From positions 18,988 through 82,987 of the forward strand of contig JASANG010000395.1 of assembly GCA_030248215.1 (NCBI GenBank): a stretch of 64,000 nt of DNA. The letters are read 5' to 3'. This document shows positions 1 to 12,174 of the stretch, in pieces; the first letter of the stretch is position 1; each line of letters begins with the position of its first letter. Made by a program: the position numbers and the translations under genes. The notes beneath the pieces are model-generated. The model was not told where the DNA came from. It searched no databases and saw only the letters and a program-made list of their open reading frames with translations. Source of the DNA: Enoplolaimus lenunculus. Taxonomy: Eukaryota > Nematoda > Enoplea > Enoplida > Thoracostomopsidae.

Positions 1-389
1 AATTAACGACCTTTACAAGTACATATAATATTCACTTGAAATCATATCAACGTTTTAAAACGGTATCTAATAGAACGTCTCCGCATAGATTAGTTGGTAG
101 GGGCTCTTTTCTCTTTTCAAACAGGATGGCTACCGCCCGTGATTCCACAAGTTAGAGGAACCATAAACAGAATGGTGGGCTCCCACACCCTTGCCCGCCG
201 CACGAAGCGTTTCACACACACCGCAAAAACAATATAAAAGTTATTTTATTTAATATGTAAGTCTTCAATAATGTGTTGCTTAGTGTGGGAGGTTTGGGGA
301 CAATAGCCCCTGAGTGCCCAAACAAAACAATTGTTTATGAGGGGGAAAGTTTTCTCTTGTGTAGGAGGATAGTACAAAAAGTGTTACTT
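1..389. other. No gene seen; possible LTR-element flank
   Basis: No coding region is recognisable here. A G/C-richer block at about 270-345 (GTGTGGGAGG, then TTTGGGGACAATAGCCCC) has a loose echo near 26,885, so it may be part of a dispersed repeat, possibly the flank of the Gypsy fossil that follows. Nothing more can be supported. Confidence 0.3.
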
Positions 390-690
390 ACTTTTGGGAT
401 GACACTGACAACGACGTGATCGAAAATGTTGCATCCTGTCAAAGGTGTCAAACAAACACCTTTGTATCCATTGCGTATGAAAACTTTGTGACATCACCTT
501 GAGATGGACTTCACATTGATGGCCGAATCTCTGAATGAGAACAATTATATCCTAGTCGTCGCTAACCTGTTGACAAAATAACCCTAAGCTGGTTCGCTGG
601 AAAATAAGTCGGCCTCAGCAGTGGCAGCAACCATATACATCTGCAAGGAGAAGCTTTTCCAGCGGCAATATAATCGAATCAAAGGTAGGA
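390..690 (+). mobile_element. Ty3/Gypsy integrase fossil
   Basis: Conceptual translation shows the remains of a retroviral-type integrase. The end of the HHCC zinc-binding region reads ASCQRCQTN, and it is followed by the start of the catalytic core with ENNYILVVANLLTK, which resembles the NKYILVVVDYFTKW stretch of Gypsy integrases. No other part of the element and no LTRs are recognised. The copy is broken, with several breaks in a short span, and looks old. Confidence 0.5.
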
Positions 691-749
691 ATTTGTAAAT
701 CAACTATTGAACGAAGCCCGTGCCATAAACAAAATAGAACAACGTGTGA

Positions 750-975
750 ACTCAAACTATGGGACAGCGGGACAATTGGGACAGTTGGTACAGCGGGAAA
801 GTTCGGACAGTGGGACAGTTTGGACAGCTGGGACTGCGGGACATTTGGAAAATTTGGTACAGGTGGGACAGTGGGCTAGTTGCGTCGTCGGGACAGTTGG
901 GTCACAGGGACAGTGTGATGGTTGGGACAGCGGGACAGTTGGGAGAGTGTGATGGTTGGGACAGCAGGTCAGTTC
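750..975. repeat. GGGACAGTT minisatellite
   Basis: This is a tandem array of degenerate 9-mers close to GGGACAGTT and GGGACAGCG. The open frames seen on both strands here are a by-product of the repeat. The same word occurs at 15,950-16,290 and 63,020-63,170, and all three sites lie near a shared motif containing GGGAAAATGGGACGGC or its relatives (1,600, 16,315-16,375 and 62,910-62,960). The array is therefore probably part of a dispersed element and not an isolated satellite. Confidence 0.85.
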
Positions 976-1204
976 GTGTAATTGGGTCAGAGAAACTGCG
1001 CGACAGAATGGTAGCTGGGCCCACAAGAGAAACCTCATCCAGATAGAAAGATTTTCTTTAATTAGATTCTCAGGGACCCTAAGCAGGATGGCCCACCCTA
1101 AGCCATTCATTATGGGAACAGTTACCCTGCTCAGAGGCAAGGATGCTGCAACCTCCCGAGAACAGTAAACACTGCCACTACCACACCACATTTTCAGTGT
1201 AAAA

Positions 1205-1549
1205 CGAAATTAGATAGTTAAATCATGTTTAATTTGCTACTTAATTTTAGCTATTATCTGTAATGTGTTGTTAAATCGTTTGGTATTAAGCTTATTTTTT
1301 TACAAAATCTCGGCAATTCATCACTCAAAATTGTGAAAGCGAATCGCGCCAAACCGAAAATTTTGTAAAATTATGCAAATTTCACTAGGTACTGAGAGTG
1401 TCGGAAACTCCAGCGAATATGGTACCGGAGGTCAATTTTCTGCCGGAGCCGGGCCTCGTATATATCAGGGTACAACCGGAGGACTGCCTCCGGCTCCGGC
1501 AGCAAAACGACCTCCGGCTCCGGTATTCTTCACCTCCGGTTGCACCCTG
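1205..1549. mobile_element. hAT-like MITE remnant, CTCCGG family
   Basis: The region carries repeated CTCCGG/CCGGAG words and closes with CCTCCGGTTGCACCCTG. An inner 84-bp segment (1,466-1,549) has complete inverted ends, CAGGGTACAACCGGAGG at one side and its near complement at the other. The left part (1,205-1,450) matches 14,480-14,690 and, inverted, 62,200-62,400, which defines the family. hAT superfamily is inferred from the CAGGG ends. No clear target duplication is visible at this copy. Confidence 0.6.
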
Positions 1550-2897
1550 ATAAACAGGACTGCATATCTTTGCACTCTTGGTATATTGCTGTCCCAGGAA
1601 AATGGGACGGCTTTTATCGCAACAAGGGCCTCGGACCGATTATCTGGTCGATTCATGGTAGTATTGAAGTATAAATGGCGCACACTTCTATAGCACCAGA
1701 GGAAGCTCAATTGCAGCAGAGAAATATTGACAGCTCATAAAACTATTTACATATAACGCCAAAAGCGCATTAATTTAATACGAACATAAGGATTAAGTAA
1801 CCAACATATTTACAACTACAAATCAGTGTAACCAATATATGCTGCAAGTTACACAATTACACCGAACAACAGTGCAACCGGGCTACAAGTTTCTGCCATC
1901 ATGCTTAAACCGTCTTATAGCGATGACCGGCGTTACACGATTATCTAAAGCAGAAATTAGATCATGGTATCCCAAACCTATGCACGTGCTTCACAATTCT
2001 GTACGCTATAAAAGTTCAGGTGGCAGCTTATCTAACCGTCCGTTCTTGTAGCATGACCTGCAGGCGAAAGTGTTCCAAAGAGCAGCGCTGTATTGAACGT
2101 AAACCTCTCGCACATGGAGTATAATCAAATGAACCCAAATGGTGTACACGAAACGATACACAGTACGCATCTTTTAAACAATATTACATGTGTGCACGTT
2201 GCAAAATCTTCGTATAACGAAAACCCTCCCGGACTTGAACGAATGCTTAAAATGTTAGTGATAGCAACCAGTGTGGCAACAATGGTTCGAATTCGGATTC
2301 GGCAAGTTTGAGGTTCGGATTCTGATTCGGTTGTAAAAAAGCCTAACCCAAAAGCAGAATCCAACAACGTTCGGCATGTTTTTTTTCATTTTTAAGCAAT
2401 AAAAGTTTTAAATACTTGTGATATAAATCAATATTTTTGTTTCAGGTCACAAATTTCAGAACTGATGTCGGATACGAAATATACTAACGTTTAGAAGTTA
2501 TGCGGCTGGTATTGCGTTGATATTTTGGAACAAGTTACAGATGGAACTCATAATTGTAACATTCAAAACGCGGACTCGGATTAAGCAAATTAGCAATGGA
2601 TTCGGATGCGGTCAAATCGTAGATTCACTGTCACACTGACATAAAGAGCGTATAATGATCTTAAATATTAACGAGAGTATGCAATTGGGTTTTTGCGCGT
2701 ATGAAGTAATGTGCCTACTGCGTGTTGTGTATTTGGCCTACTACCTCATTTATGAGAGGGGTATAAGTTTAGCGTTAAAGGAAATTATAAGTGATGCTGC
2801 GGACAAAGACTATTTTGCTTATATCCAAAGGAAACGTCAGCTAATTTCTAGAAATATAAGCATTTTAAACAGGGCATAACCGGATATCCGCTTCCGC
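1550..2897. other. No gene seen; degenerate repeat debris
   Basis: No coding region can be supported. At 1,585-1,625 is the GGGAAAATGGGACGGC motif shared with the minisatellite elements. From about 2,285 to 2,615 the words GGATTCGG and GATTCGGATTC recur, probably another degenerate non-autonomous transposon. A 74-codon open frame at 2,655-2,879 on the plus strand has no recognisable similarity or splice context. Confidence 0.4.
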
Positions 2898-3320
2898 CAG
2901 GGTGCAACAGGAATTCCGGTTCCGACATTTTTTAACCTTCCGGTTCCGGATCCGGTAAATTTTTACCGGAATTAAAAATTCCGGTATTAAATTTGGTCAG
3001 TTTTAGGGTATTTTGCTACAAAATGACGATAAAAATTAACCAGATTTCCTTCGTACAGTATGCAAACCTTGACAATCGTCAAAAATAAACCATCGAAGGC
3101 AGATTTTTCTTCCGTGGATTATAAGAATCTAAAATGCAGCAGATAAAGTGAATACCTATCTCCAACTAGGGTTATTTCATCAATAATATTGCGAAAATAA
3201 AAATTAAGATCAAGTTTTCGGTGCCATGTATTTGTCATTTTCCGGTTTCAGTTCTGTTTCCGGTAAATATTTCAAATTCCGGTTCCGTTTCCGGTAAATT
3301 GTAATTCCGGTTGCACCGTG
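2898..3320. mobile_element. hAT-like MITE, CCGGAA family
   Basis: The element starts CAGGGTGCAACAGGAATTCC and ends with AATTCCGGTTGCACCGTG, imperfect inverted repeats of each other. CCGGAA/TTCCGG words fill the subterminal regions. The flanks GCTTCCGC and GCTTCCGA match at seven of eight bases and fit an 8-bp target duplication. CAGGG ends with 8-bp duplications are typical of hAT transposons. It carries no transposase. Confidence 0.8.
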
Positions 3321-5717
3321 GCTTCCGATATAGAAATACCGAAAATGCCGTTATTTCTATGCTCAAAATTAGTTAATCAAGTATAGATCTCACAATTATT
3401 ATTACGAATATGATGCAATTGTTCGACATCGTGTGAATACTTGCACGTCTCAATAAAATCTTTGACACTTTCATCCTTCAATATCCGTTTTCCGTCTATG
3501 TCGATCACTATCTGTTTCCGTTATTTTTACTATCCGTTTACACATTGACTTTAAATGACATCGTTCCTCCACTCAACGTGAGGGGGATGAACCAAAAACG
3601 CAATGCGCGCTGGTACAATTTTCGAACCGGTTCGGTGATTAACCCATTGTACGTTCGCACAGAACGGGTTGAATTTTTGAAATTTTCCCAAATATAATTT
3701 CATATAACCTAGTCGTTTCTAATCGTTGGCATCGTACCAAACTAGTTACTTGACTATAACACGCTCACTAATTATCTCATTGCTAAAATTTAGCCAATGT
3801 ATAGAACAGGGCCGTAACAGTAGTTAAGCATATTCCTAAGCCTAAACCGAAACCTTATCGTAAGAATGAGGTAACACCAAAGCCTAAGCAAAAAATTCTA
3901 AAAACTTATGGCTATTTTATTACTGGACCCACAGAAAACCGTTCCGCCACTGATATTTACATGGGCAAAAAAATTTAACACCATTCGATTCAGCTTAGGA
4001 ATCTGCAACGAATGATTAATAATTTCACTAATTTTTGACAATTTTTTTTGTTCAAAAGAGAAGCCTTGGCACCAGTCAAATCGACCTTTTCAAAAATTCA
4101 AGTTTAGCTGTGAAATGACCAGGAGAGTCAAAGCTGAAACGTTCAAAAATTTTCTAATCAAAACATTTATGAGCGAACACCGGCTACGGGGATCGTGAAA
4201 AGGCCCCATTTTGTACCATGTAAAATCTCGCTGGTTGCATACTCTTGTCACTCATTTTTGGCTCTTGGTGATGTACTTGGGCTCGTAGTGAAGACCATTA
4301 TAAAGTATACCTCTCATCATTTTTATTTGACGAATCCTAAGTCCAAAGGGGTAAACAAGAATCACTGACCTCCTCGTAGTCAAAACGCAAATTTTGAAAG
4401 TGCAAAATAATAAACAAACATAAAACATAACAATATAGAGATATAACATAATATATTAATACGTAAGCACCGCATTAATCATAACTGCAGGTTTCCAGCA
4501 GGAACTCAATTATGCGGAATTTTACGTTTTCAACGCTTCGTTTACTTGAATCTGAAGACCTTTCAAGACCATCTTTTTATATGGCTTTCGAATTTATGAA
4601 CATTCCCAGGTTTATTAAACGAAATGTAACAAAGAAGAGCATTGAAATATTAATTTGATTACCAGCAAGTTGTCGAACAAAAATAGAATTTGTGTTGAGT
4701 TCTTGAGGAATTCTGCAAAATTGTATCAAAATTCGATAATACTACAACAATATGATTATAATAATTATAATATTGGATAATCATGAACAGTTTGAGTTTT
4801 GAAATCGTCATCGATCACAAACGCACTGGACTGACAAGCTTGTTGTCGCTTAGATTAGAACTGAAACAAAGCAACAGCTAAATATATAAATAATCGGCGA
4901 CATTGGCAAAATTTCAAAATAAAATCGGTATCGGCATATCCCTAATAAATATATATACGTATACATCTGGAAATACTTCTGTGTTCCCTCATTAGTGTTG
5001 TGTACCGGCCACGCACCGGCCGGCCGGTCATTGGGCAGCCAGTAATTCCTTATCACAGAAAAAGCTAAAAAACATTGTGACATCATTAATTTTACATTAT
5101 TCATATTTAGATTTAGATTTTAAAACTTTTAGCTGAAATCTGAAATGTTGCCACAGTTATCATTATGGTCAATGTTAAGATTGACCCACCAGATGAAACT
5201 ACTTTGGTTGCAGTTGTATTCTAGACAGCTCGCGTGGTGATATAAAGCGCTTCAGATGATCTGGGATCCATTGTCTTTAAGAAAAATATATGTAACCGGA
5301 TTACAGCATCTCAGATTTTTCATCGATCCAGGAGGATTTTGAAAAGTATAAATTATACGGCTAACTTCAACATAAATGAACTTACTTTAGGTTTAAGTTT
5401 TGCTTGAGATAGCTACGAGTTGTGCCTACTTACAGTTTCAGAATGTTTAAGGAGTCATTGTCGCAAAATGCCAAAAGTATAGAGGTGTAAAGATAGAGCC
5501 ACAGGCAAAATTATTAGGTGTATGCAAGCCGGCCACAGTATATTTAACTAAATTTCTAACTCCAAACGCCTGAACCTTCCTAGCTACGCTCTTGGTTATT
5601 GAATATAAATAAAGCTAGTAGGCTACCGCCTGCCCTACACTCTTGAGATTTCAAGGGACACTAATCAGGATGGAGGCTGCCGTACTACTGCTACTGCCCT
5701 GTTCTATACATTTGCTG
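3321..5717. other. No gene seen
   Basis: I find no coding exon. Degenerate CCTAAG/TTAGGC words occur at 3,830-3,900 next to the string AGCATATTCCTAAGCC, which recurs near 62,590 and, inverted, near 45,590. A G/C palindrome of GGCCGG type lies at about 5,005-5,030. An ATCGGC-family fragment (TCGGTATCGGCATATCCCTA) ends near 4,945. The rest is unremarkable AT-rich sequence. Confidence 0.4.
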
Positions 5718-6068
5718 CAGGGTTCCACCGCAATTCTTGTTTCGGCCGGAATTCCTGCAAAAATTCAATTTCTGTTCCTGCTCCTGTTCCTGAATGAATT
5801 TAAACATGCAGGAACCGGAGTTTTTATGGTTTTATGGTAAATTATTCATAATCATTCAAATATTAGAAACGCTGCCTTGAAAACATGTTGTTTCGAAATG
5901 AGCGTTTGGTAATTAGTTCAACTTCGTTAATATGCTGTTAAATTAAAAATCTGATGTATTTTCGTCAAACTTCATAATGAAATTGCTGAAAATTCGCTTA
6001 AGAACACTTTTCCTATCGTGTTCTAAGTTGTACAACGGTAATTCGGTGATGGAAATGTTAGAATCCTG
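5718..6068. mobile_element. hAT-like MITE, TTCCTG family
   Basis: The element begins CAGGGTTCCACCGCAATTC and ends near GAATCCTG. Subterminal sequence is rich in TTCCTG and CAGGAACCGG. The flanks ATTTGCTG and ATTGGCCG agree at six of eight bases. It is a relative of the cleaner copy at 28,597-29,002. Confidence 0.6.
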
Positions 6069-6159
6069 ATTGGCCGATACTTGAGAGTAACACTATCGCA
6101 ACTATAGAATAATATTGCTCAGTAACGGTTGTTAAAACCCAGTTGGCAACTGGGGGTAA

Positions 6160-6700
6160 TAGGTGTTTGGGGCACAACATATATACTTTCCAAGTTATAA
6201 ACCACAAATATATATTTTGACCCACTTACTTTGCAATAAAACTACTACGCAAATTAGTTATTAGCCCACTATTCATTGATCGGTTTGGAGGTTTATAGAC
6301 AATTTATTCAGATTCCTCGCACCCAAAACCCTTTAACACCGAAATTAGATTCCTTGCATCCACTAATAATCAGTCAAATACTTTAAAAAGTCCCAAGATT
6401 GACATAACCAATTAAGCTAATATCGTCATTGATCTGAGCAAATCAGCGATCTAACATAAAACGCAAATTTTGTGTTATTCATAAAACGCAAATTTTGTGT
6501 TATTTCAGGCAGAATACTCATCTGGTCCTAGCAATTGATCTGAGCAAATGAGACATCTGCATTGCATACTTTAGCAGAGTTACGACCCAAAGAGCAATTT
6601 AATAAAGGTAGCTATTTATCGACTTTAGAGGTTTGTAAACGATTTATTAAGATTACTCGCACACAAAACCCTTTAGTGTACTGAATTTGAATGCTTGTAA
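6160..6700 (-). repeat. RepA fragment (two partial monomers)
   Basis: Two stretches (about 6,247-6,420 and 6,620-6,690) match, in reverse orientation, the roughly 175-bp monomer of the RepA repeat found intact at 23,975-24,950: first GGTTTGGAGGTTTATAGAC, then CCTCGCACCCAAAACCC. Between them is a short direct duplication of an ATAAAACGCAAATTTTGTG word at about 6,456-6,505. Confidence 0.65.
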
Positions 6701-7109
6701 ATTGGCGATGATTTTTGGTTCTGTGAACCTAAACTACAATCAATTATTGATAAGTTAACTCACCGAAAGCCATTTAATAAAATGATACAGAATTTATGTG
6801 CAACATATAAGAACAAGACAGGGTTCAAATTGAAATTTCAAAATTCCGATTCCGATTGATTGTGCAGTCGCAATCAGAACTAGTTTTCAATCGGAATTCT
6901 AATCGGGATCGGAATTCCGGGTTCCTGGTTTCGCTTTGCTCAGTAAATCGTAAAAAGCGCAGACGCATAGTAAGCAGCAATCAATAACTGATAAAATCGA
7001 ACACCACAAGTGACTACACTGTTTCCATAGCCCGGAGTAACGTTATTTTAGATATGTCCTACAAACAAATCATCTGTAACATAGACAAAACTACAAACCG
7101 CCTAATAAG
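6701..7109. other. No gene seen
   Basis: The stretch at 6,835-6,930 repeats AATTCCGATTCC and AATCGGAATTC words and is probably another degenerate short transposon. If ARPC4 has a separate terminal exon, it would lie here; an acceptor-like TGTTACAG on the minus strand is at about 7,075-7,085. Confidence 0.35.
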
Positions 7110-10100
7110 CTAGCAGTAAAACAGTTGAGTCTTATAAACACAACAACTATATACCCTCTTCAAAAATTCTTCAGCTACAATACGTGCGCGCGCATTGATT
7201 GCCAGTTTCATTTCTGATATTTCTTTATCAATTTCTTCCATGAAATGCACAACAAAATCGACAACTTTGTGTTTGTACATCTGCTCTGTGTGGAAGTTTG
7301 TTATCAAGAACGATATGTCATAACCCTAAAAGTGGTAAAGTGCTCCGCATTTTGCATGGGCAAGTTAAAATTAAAAATAATTTGCAACCCTAAAAATGGC
7401 AACTTTATCGTGGTACGAGCTCATACAATTTGCACAAATAGGCCCAACCGAGAAAAAAACCTTACATGAAATGTTTACCTGACTCGATGAGTTTTGAAAA
7501 GCTGAATAAGAATCTTATGTTTTAGTCATGTAAACTTTATAAAACATGCATGCACCTGTATTCATGTTCACGTTACATTATGTTCTACAGAAGACATTGT
7601 TTTGACTCCACGTTTCATTTTTCAACAAAAAAATTGCCTAGCAATAAGCGATTGTTTTAATAAAACAAGACACATTCTTTCAGAAAATCCATTTGCACGT
7701 TTTTGTACCGTCCACTGTTAAAATTCCACCCCACAGCAACTGTACTTCAAACCATCAATTTACGGTACTTACCGACACAGGCTGACGTCGAAGAACAATA
7801 AAGTTTTCCGCTCGCATCATCATGAATCGCATAAATTTGTGACATAATATTTTTTCGATTTCATCAGCCTGGAATAAAAACAAATGCAGTCGAAAAATGA
7901 AATGGAGCGCGATTTTATGCTCTTGTAAAAGTGCAATGGACCCCAAAACTGTCGGTTAAAATTTCAAGTTATAATTTCTGGATAAAGTTTGACTGCAAGC
8001 TTACTGACTTCGCAGTACTCAGGGTGCAACCGGAATCCTGTTCCGGCATTTTTTCACCTTCCGGCTTCGGGCAATTTTTACCGAAATTAAAAATTAGGTA
8101 TTAAAATGTGGTCGGTGCAAATCAAGATATTTTGCTAAAAATGACGATTAAAATTAAAATCTCCGAAAATGAATCCTCGCTCGCTTCTCCACAGCGGGTG
8201 GGGCAGCACTTTTCAAAATTTTCATTCCCCCCCGGCGAAAATCTTGCCGCCCCCGGAAAGGCTCCCTGCGAATTTTCGGCCGCCCCCCAGCAAATTTTTT
8301 TGTGGGGGCCCCCAGGACTTTTCTAAGCCAAAAATTTTCAATGTTAAAACATAAAGACCTGGACTTTTTTGAGGCGGACATTCGTCAAAATGTGATTTTA
8401 TATTACGCTGAGTACTCATAATTTTTAATAGCGTTACATGTACCCGTAGTAACTAATACAATTCAATAATGAACTGAAAAAAGCACAATTATATAAAGAC
8501 CGTTTCAGGGCATACAGCATTCGAATGTACCTATGATAAACTGAAGCTGTGACTAATATATATATAAAATATATGTTAATCACAGTTTCAATTATAGATT
8601 ATTTATATTTTATATAATTGTGCTTCTTTCAACTTCTGGTAAAGTTGTCAGTAATGTTAGTTAAAATTATTGTATTAGCGTTTGCGGGGAATTTTTGTCA
8701 TGTTGAGCGATGAGTAATCTTCAGTTGAGTTGGAAACACGATCTAGAATAAAAAATGGTCCAAAAATTCGGCATGCAAAATTTTAAGCCTGCCCCCCAGG
8801 ACCCCCCAGATCATCTGGGGCCCCCCAGGAAAACTGCCCCCCAGCGGAAATTTTCAAGCTGTGGAGAAGCCAGCCTCGAAGGTTGATTTCGATTCCGTGA
8901 ATTATGAAAATCTAAACTTCAGCGGATAAAGTGAAAACCTATCTCCAACTAGTGTTATTTCACCAATAATATTGCAAAAAAGAAAATTAAAATTAATTTT
9001 TCTGTGGCATGTATTTTTCATTTTCGGTTTCCGACCCCTCTTCTTCAAATACTGGTTCCGGTAAATTGTAATTCCAGTTGCAACCTAGCTGTAGTGTATA
9101 AGTATTAACCAAGATCCAAGTTACAGTTGTAATGGAAGCCCAAACCGAAGTTATATCCAACACTTGAAAGCTCAAAATCAATTTATAAAAATTACTTATA
9201 TCAAGTCAATGATAAGGTTTTGATCATGCGACCGAATTATTTGAATGCGTATTGCATCCATTTATCACGTCAACTTAATTATTATAATAAGCGTAAAGTG
9301 AGGGTGATATTCCAGTTACAAGCAACAGAACCTGCTTTATCACAATGCTGACTCTAACAGCATTAATTGAGCCTTCTATAAGCACGCGCTCTTTATCGTT
9401 TCGAGATACAATAATCGGAGTCAACAGCAACTCATTACTTGTTCTGAAAAAATGTTAAACTACAGTTTATTGGTTAAACTTAAATGTGTGTGAACCTCAA
9501 ATATCGGTACATATATCGCACCCACTGATATCCTTGTCTTCGCTTCCTATGTTCTACAATCTGTAAGTCATCTGCAATAGACCAGCGCCGTAAAAGCAAG
9601 ACTGAAACGCAAGACCAAGCCAAAACAAGATTGAAAATAAACATGGATATTGAATGAGGTGTAACCAAAAACACTATTAAAATTTTCTTTTCAAGACAGA
9701 CGACTACCATTACTGTACACCATTCTTTCCAGCAGGGATGGGCAGTCTCAGTTAAAACCGAGACCGGCGACCCAACCTACCGAGACCGAGACTGCATCAG
9801 GTCTCAGTCTCGATCAGTTTTTGATCAATATCGAAATTAAAAGCAAATTTTCCCCACAACAATTTTGGGTGCTTCTTGAAGCTGTTGTAATATAGCATAA
9901 AAACTTACTCTGTGTGTTCAGGATTGCAGATTAATTAGCAAATCTACAAGCACGTTTATTTTTACGCCACTGCTGTTAACTTACATTGAACAGAGAAAAG
10001 TACATAGTGTTTGGTCCTTTGTCTCGATTTGCAAACTAACCAATACTCAAAAATAGAAATTACGACCAGCCAAATCTTGAGACTTGAAAAAATCGAGAAC

Positions 10101-10522
10101 AGGATTGCCCCATCTCCGCTTTCCACATGACACAATGAAAACCATCTGCTGAACAGAGCTTTTCATTACCTGCCATCATTGCGATTGTGAATACGCTATT
10201 GTTTGTTTACACTATGAGCATGTTCGCATAATTACAGTGAAAAACTAACCTAACTTCCACTTCTGGTTTATTGTGTCGCTCGACAACTTGAGATGAGAAG
10301 TTTTCCAGACAAAGAGCAGCAGTTAAACTGTGTCTAACAGCTGTTAAATACGGTTTGAGAGTAGCACTCTGAAAAATGCACTGCGGGACAAACATTCAAA
10401 GCAAAAAGTAGGCGACGCAATTCCTGGTTAATCGATGACATTTCCAAGTTTTCATGCTACATTCTAAGTTTCAGGTGTGCTAAACAGTTATCTTCATTAC
10501 GATAAAAAATCGAACAAACCAT
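7110..10522 (-). CDS. ARPC4: Arp2/3 complex subunit 4 (ARPC4, p20-Arc), five exons
   Basis: ARPC4 is a core subunit of the cytoplasmic Arp2/3 complex, where it pairs with ARPC2 and supports actin branch nucleation. Exons on the minus strand are: 10,520-10,522 (ATG only, candidate), 10,250-10,368, 9,332-9,443, 7,773-7,868 and 7,325 down to 7,155. Internal boundaries have AG acceptors and GT donors, and all phases fit. The product is 167 residues against 168 in human and aligns throughout: [70 protein letters not shown], then [14 protein letters not shown]. The last residues are unsettled. The family ends EEFLKNF or similar. Here EEFLKR is followed either by a donor GTATAT leading to a tiny last exon, or by read-through of 14 residues to a stop at 7,110. 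The ATG exon is a prediction: it is followed directly by GTTTGT and fits in phase. Introns hold the transposons at 8.0-9.1 and 9.7-10.1 kb. Confidence 0.95.
8020..9087. mobile_element. hAT-like MITE, CCGGAA family, interrupted
   Basis: The element starts CAGGGTGCAACCGGAATCC and ends ATTCCAGTTGCAACCTA, with flanks GCAGTACT and GCTGTAGT matching at six of eight bases. Its interior matches the copy at 2,898-3,320, but it is split by the G/C-run element at 8,180-8,873. Removing that insert restores the shared interior, so the order of insertion is clear. It lies in the ARPC4 intron between exons 3 and 4. Confidence 0.75.
8180..8873. mobile_element. G/C-run foldback MITE, 5-bp target duplication
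   Basis: Ends are CTCGCTTCTCCACAGC and its complement GCTGTGGAGAAGCCAG, with a perfect 5-bp duplication CCTCG (8,175-8,179 and 8,874-8,878). The subterminal parts contain long C or G runs and a palindrome around CCCCAGATCATCTGGGG. The centre is AT-rich. It encodes no protein; the overlapping open frames on both strands come from the palindromic composition. Other copies are at 25,470, 39,696 and 61,546. A 5-bp duplication is not typical of hAT, so the superfamily is left open. Confidence 0.85.
9733..10118. mobile_element. hAT-like MITE, GAGACC family
   Basis: The element starts CAGGGATGGGCAGTCTC and ends near TTGCCCCATCTCCG. The flanks CTTTCCAG and CTTTCCAC match at seven of eight bases. The left subterminal part repeats ACCGAGACC. 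It sits in the ARPC4 intron between exons 2 and 3 and is non-coding. Confidence 0.75.
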
Positions 10523-10771
10523 CACTAATGAGAAATTTTGTTTCCAATTTTGTTTCCAAATACGTATACGTACGAACGTTAGGAAGTACGCCCATTATTT
10601 TACGGTATCAACTATGCATTTAGTATTTGGACTGCCGGTTTGCGTTACAACAAACCACATGTATATACACATGTTATATGTCGGAGCGCAAATTGCTACG
10701 TGTAGTAATTTGACTACACTCTCAAACCACATACGCGCACGACATGTAAGCAATTCTTCTACTACAATGAT

Positions 10772-12174
10772 TAGTGATGAGCATCGGATATTTTTTCATA
10801 TCCGAATATCGGGCAATTATTACCGGATATTTATCCGGACATCCGCATATATCCAGGTATCTGGATATCCGAATTTAAATTTTCTATTTAAGATATCCGA
10901 AACTCGATTTTGCGTTTTTTGGGCTTCCAAACCTCAATTTTCGTTCCTTAAGCACTTCCCTTAACTTGTTGTTCTAAACGAAGTATCCTGACCCAAAAAC
11001 TGATTGTTATGAGCTTAAAAGATACAATTCTAAAAATCGTTATTTATTGTGCCAGTGCCTTAATAGTTCAGGGTATCCTGTTTAGAAGATTGTTACTGAC
11101 TACTAAATACTTGCGTTGACCACCTGAAAGTCAGTTGATTTGGTTTGTCTCTGTCTGATTTAAACCACTCAACAGAGATTCCATCGAATGTCAACTGTCA
11201 TTCGAACTATATATAAACATGAGCCGTTTTAAGTTCCAAAAAGAAAGAACCAGTGGTGCCACGCTTTTAACAGCGGATCCAAAAACTTCTCATGGAGGGC
11301 GGACTGATAAGTGTTTTGAAAAGCAATTTTTCACTAAAGAATTTTGTAAGGGGGAATATTGTTAGGTAGGGACTTGCCATTTTATCACAAAAAATTAAGA
11401 CAATGGGAGTACGCCCGCTCCAATCTATGAATCCGCTCGTACCGCTTTTCCACTAAACCGCAATTATACAGTAGGTTTCCATTTTAGACTAATTGGGCTT
11501 AGGCTTAAGCTTTGTACTTGTGTTTTCGTTGATACACTGCTAAAACTAATATTGACAAAATGTTTTTGACAAGCTGTAGTCTTAAAATTTCGGAACATAA
11601 TATCGATTTGGCTGCTTAACAGTTTGCACAGAATTTTGCCATGTAGAAATTAATATACTTTGCGGTACCATGCTGCACGGCGACGGACGGCGCCGGAAGT
11701 CATAAAAAGTATAGTGCCATCTTAAGAAGGTATAGCTAAAATTTATCTCAAACCCAAAAGACGAAACATTCCAACACTAAACAGTTTTTCCTCCGCAAAG
11801 TTCACTGCAGGACCAAGCTTATGACAATATTCAGCAAAATGTAAGAAAAAAGCTTTCAACAGCATACTAAATTATAAAAAAGTTTTATGGGAGTGACTAT
11901 GGTTGGAAAAAGACCAAAGTCAAACAGCTCTTAATTTTACAAACAATATACACCAAAAACAATTCTCCCAAAAATCGTGAATAGTTAAATATTCTGACTA
12001 AGCTTTAAACACACGAATTCTTTTTCTCAGCTCCAACTACTTTAGTAGTGAAACAAAGCAAATTATTCTAAAAAAATTTACACAAAACGTAGCATTTTGG
12101 ATATCCAGATACATATTTCATTTCAGTTACATATCCGGATATTTTTCATATCAGGATATCCGGTGCCCATCTAT
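10772..12174. mobile_element. hAT-like element, GGATATCC family
   Basis: The left end TAGTGATGAGCATCGG and the right end CCGGTGCCCATCTATA are degenerate inverted repeats of the CAGGGATGGGCA type. Both subterminal regions are packed with GGATAT/ATATCC words. The interior of about 1.2 kb has no recognisable transposase. Its right part matches 61,200-61,456, and the left matches inverted sequence around 16,985-17,268. The copy looks old and its target duplication is not clear. It lies upstream of ARPC4 and could include part of that gene's 5' flank. Confidence 0.6.

Noticed and set aside
2655-2879. 74-codon plus-strand frame
   Set aside because: Composition is not convincing and no homology or exon border could be seen.
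8108-8419. Overlapping open frames on both strands
   Set aside because: They fall in the palindromic G/C-run element and have low-complexity composition.
11340-11370. Polypurine tract and LTR start (GTAAGGGGGAATATTGTTAGG)
   Set aside because: It looks like the end of an LTR element interior, but no second LTR or coding part adjoins it.
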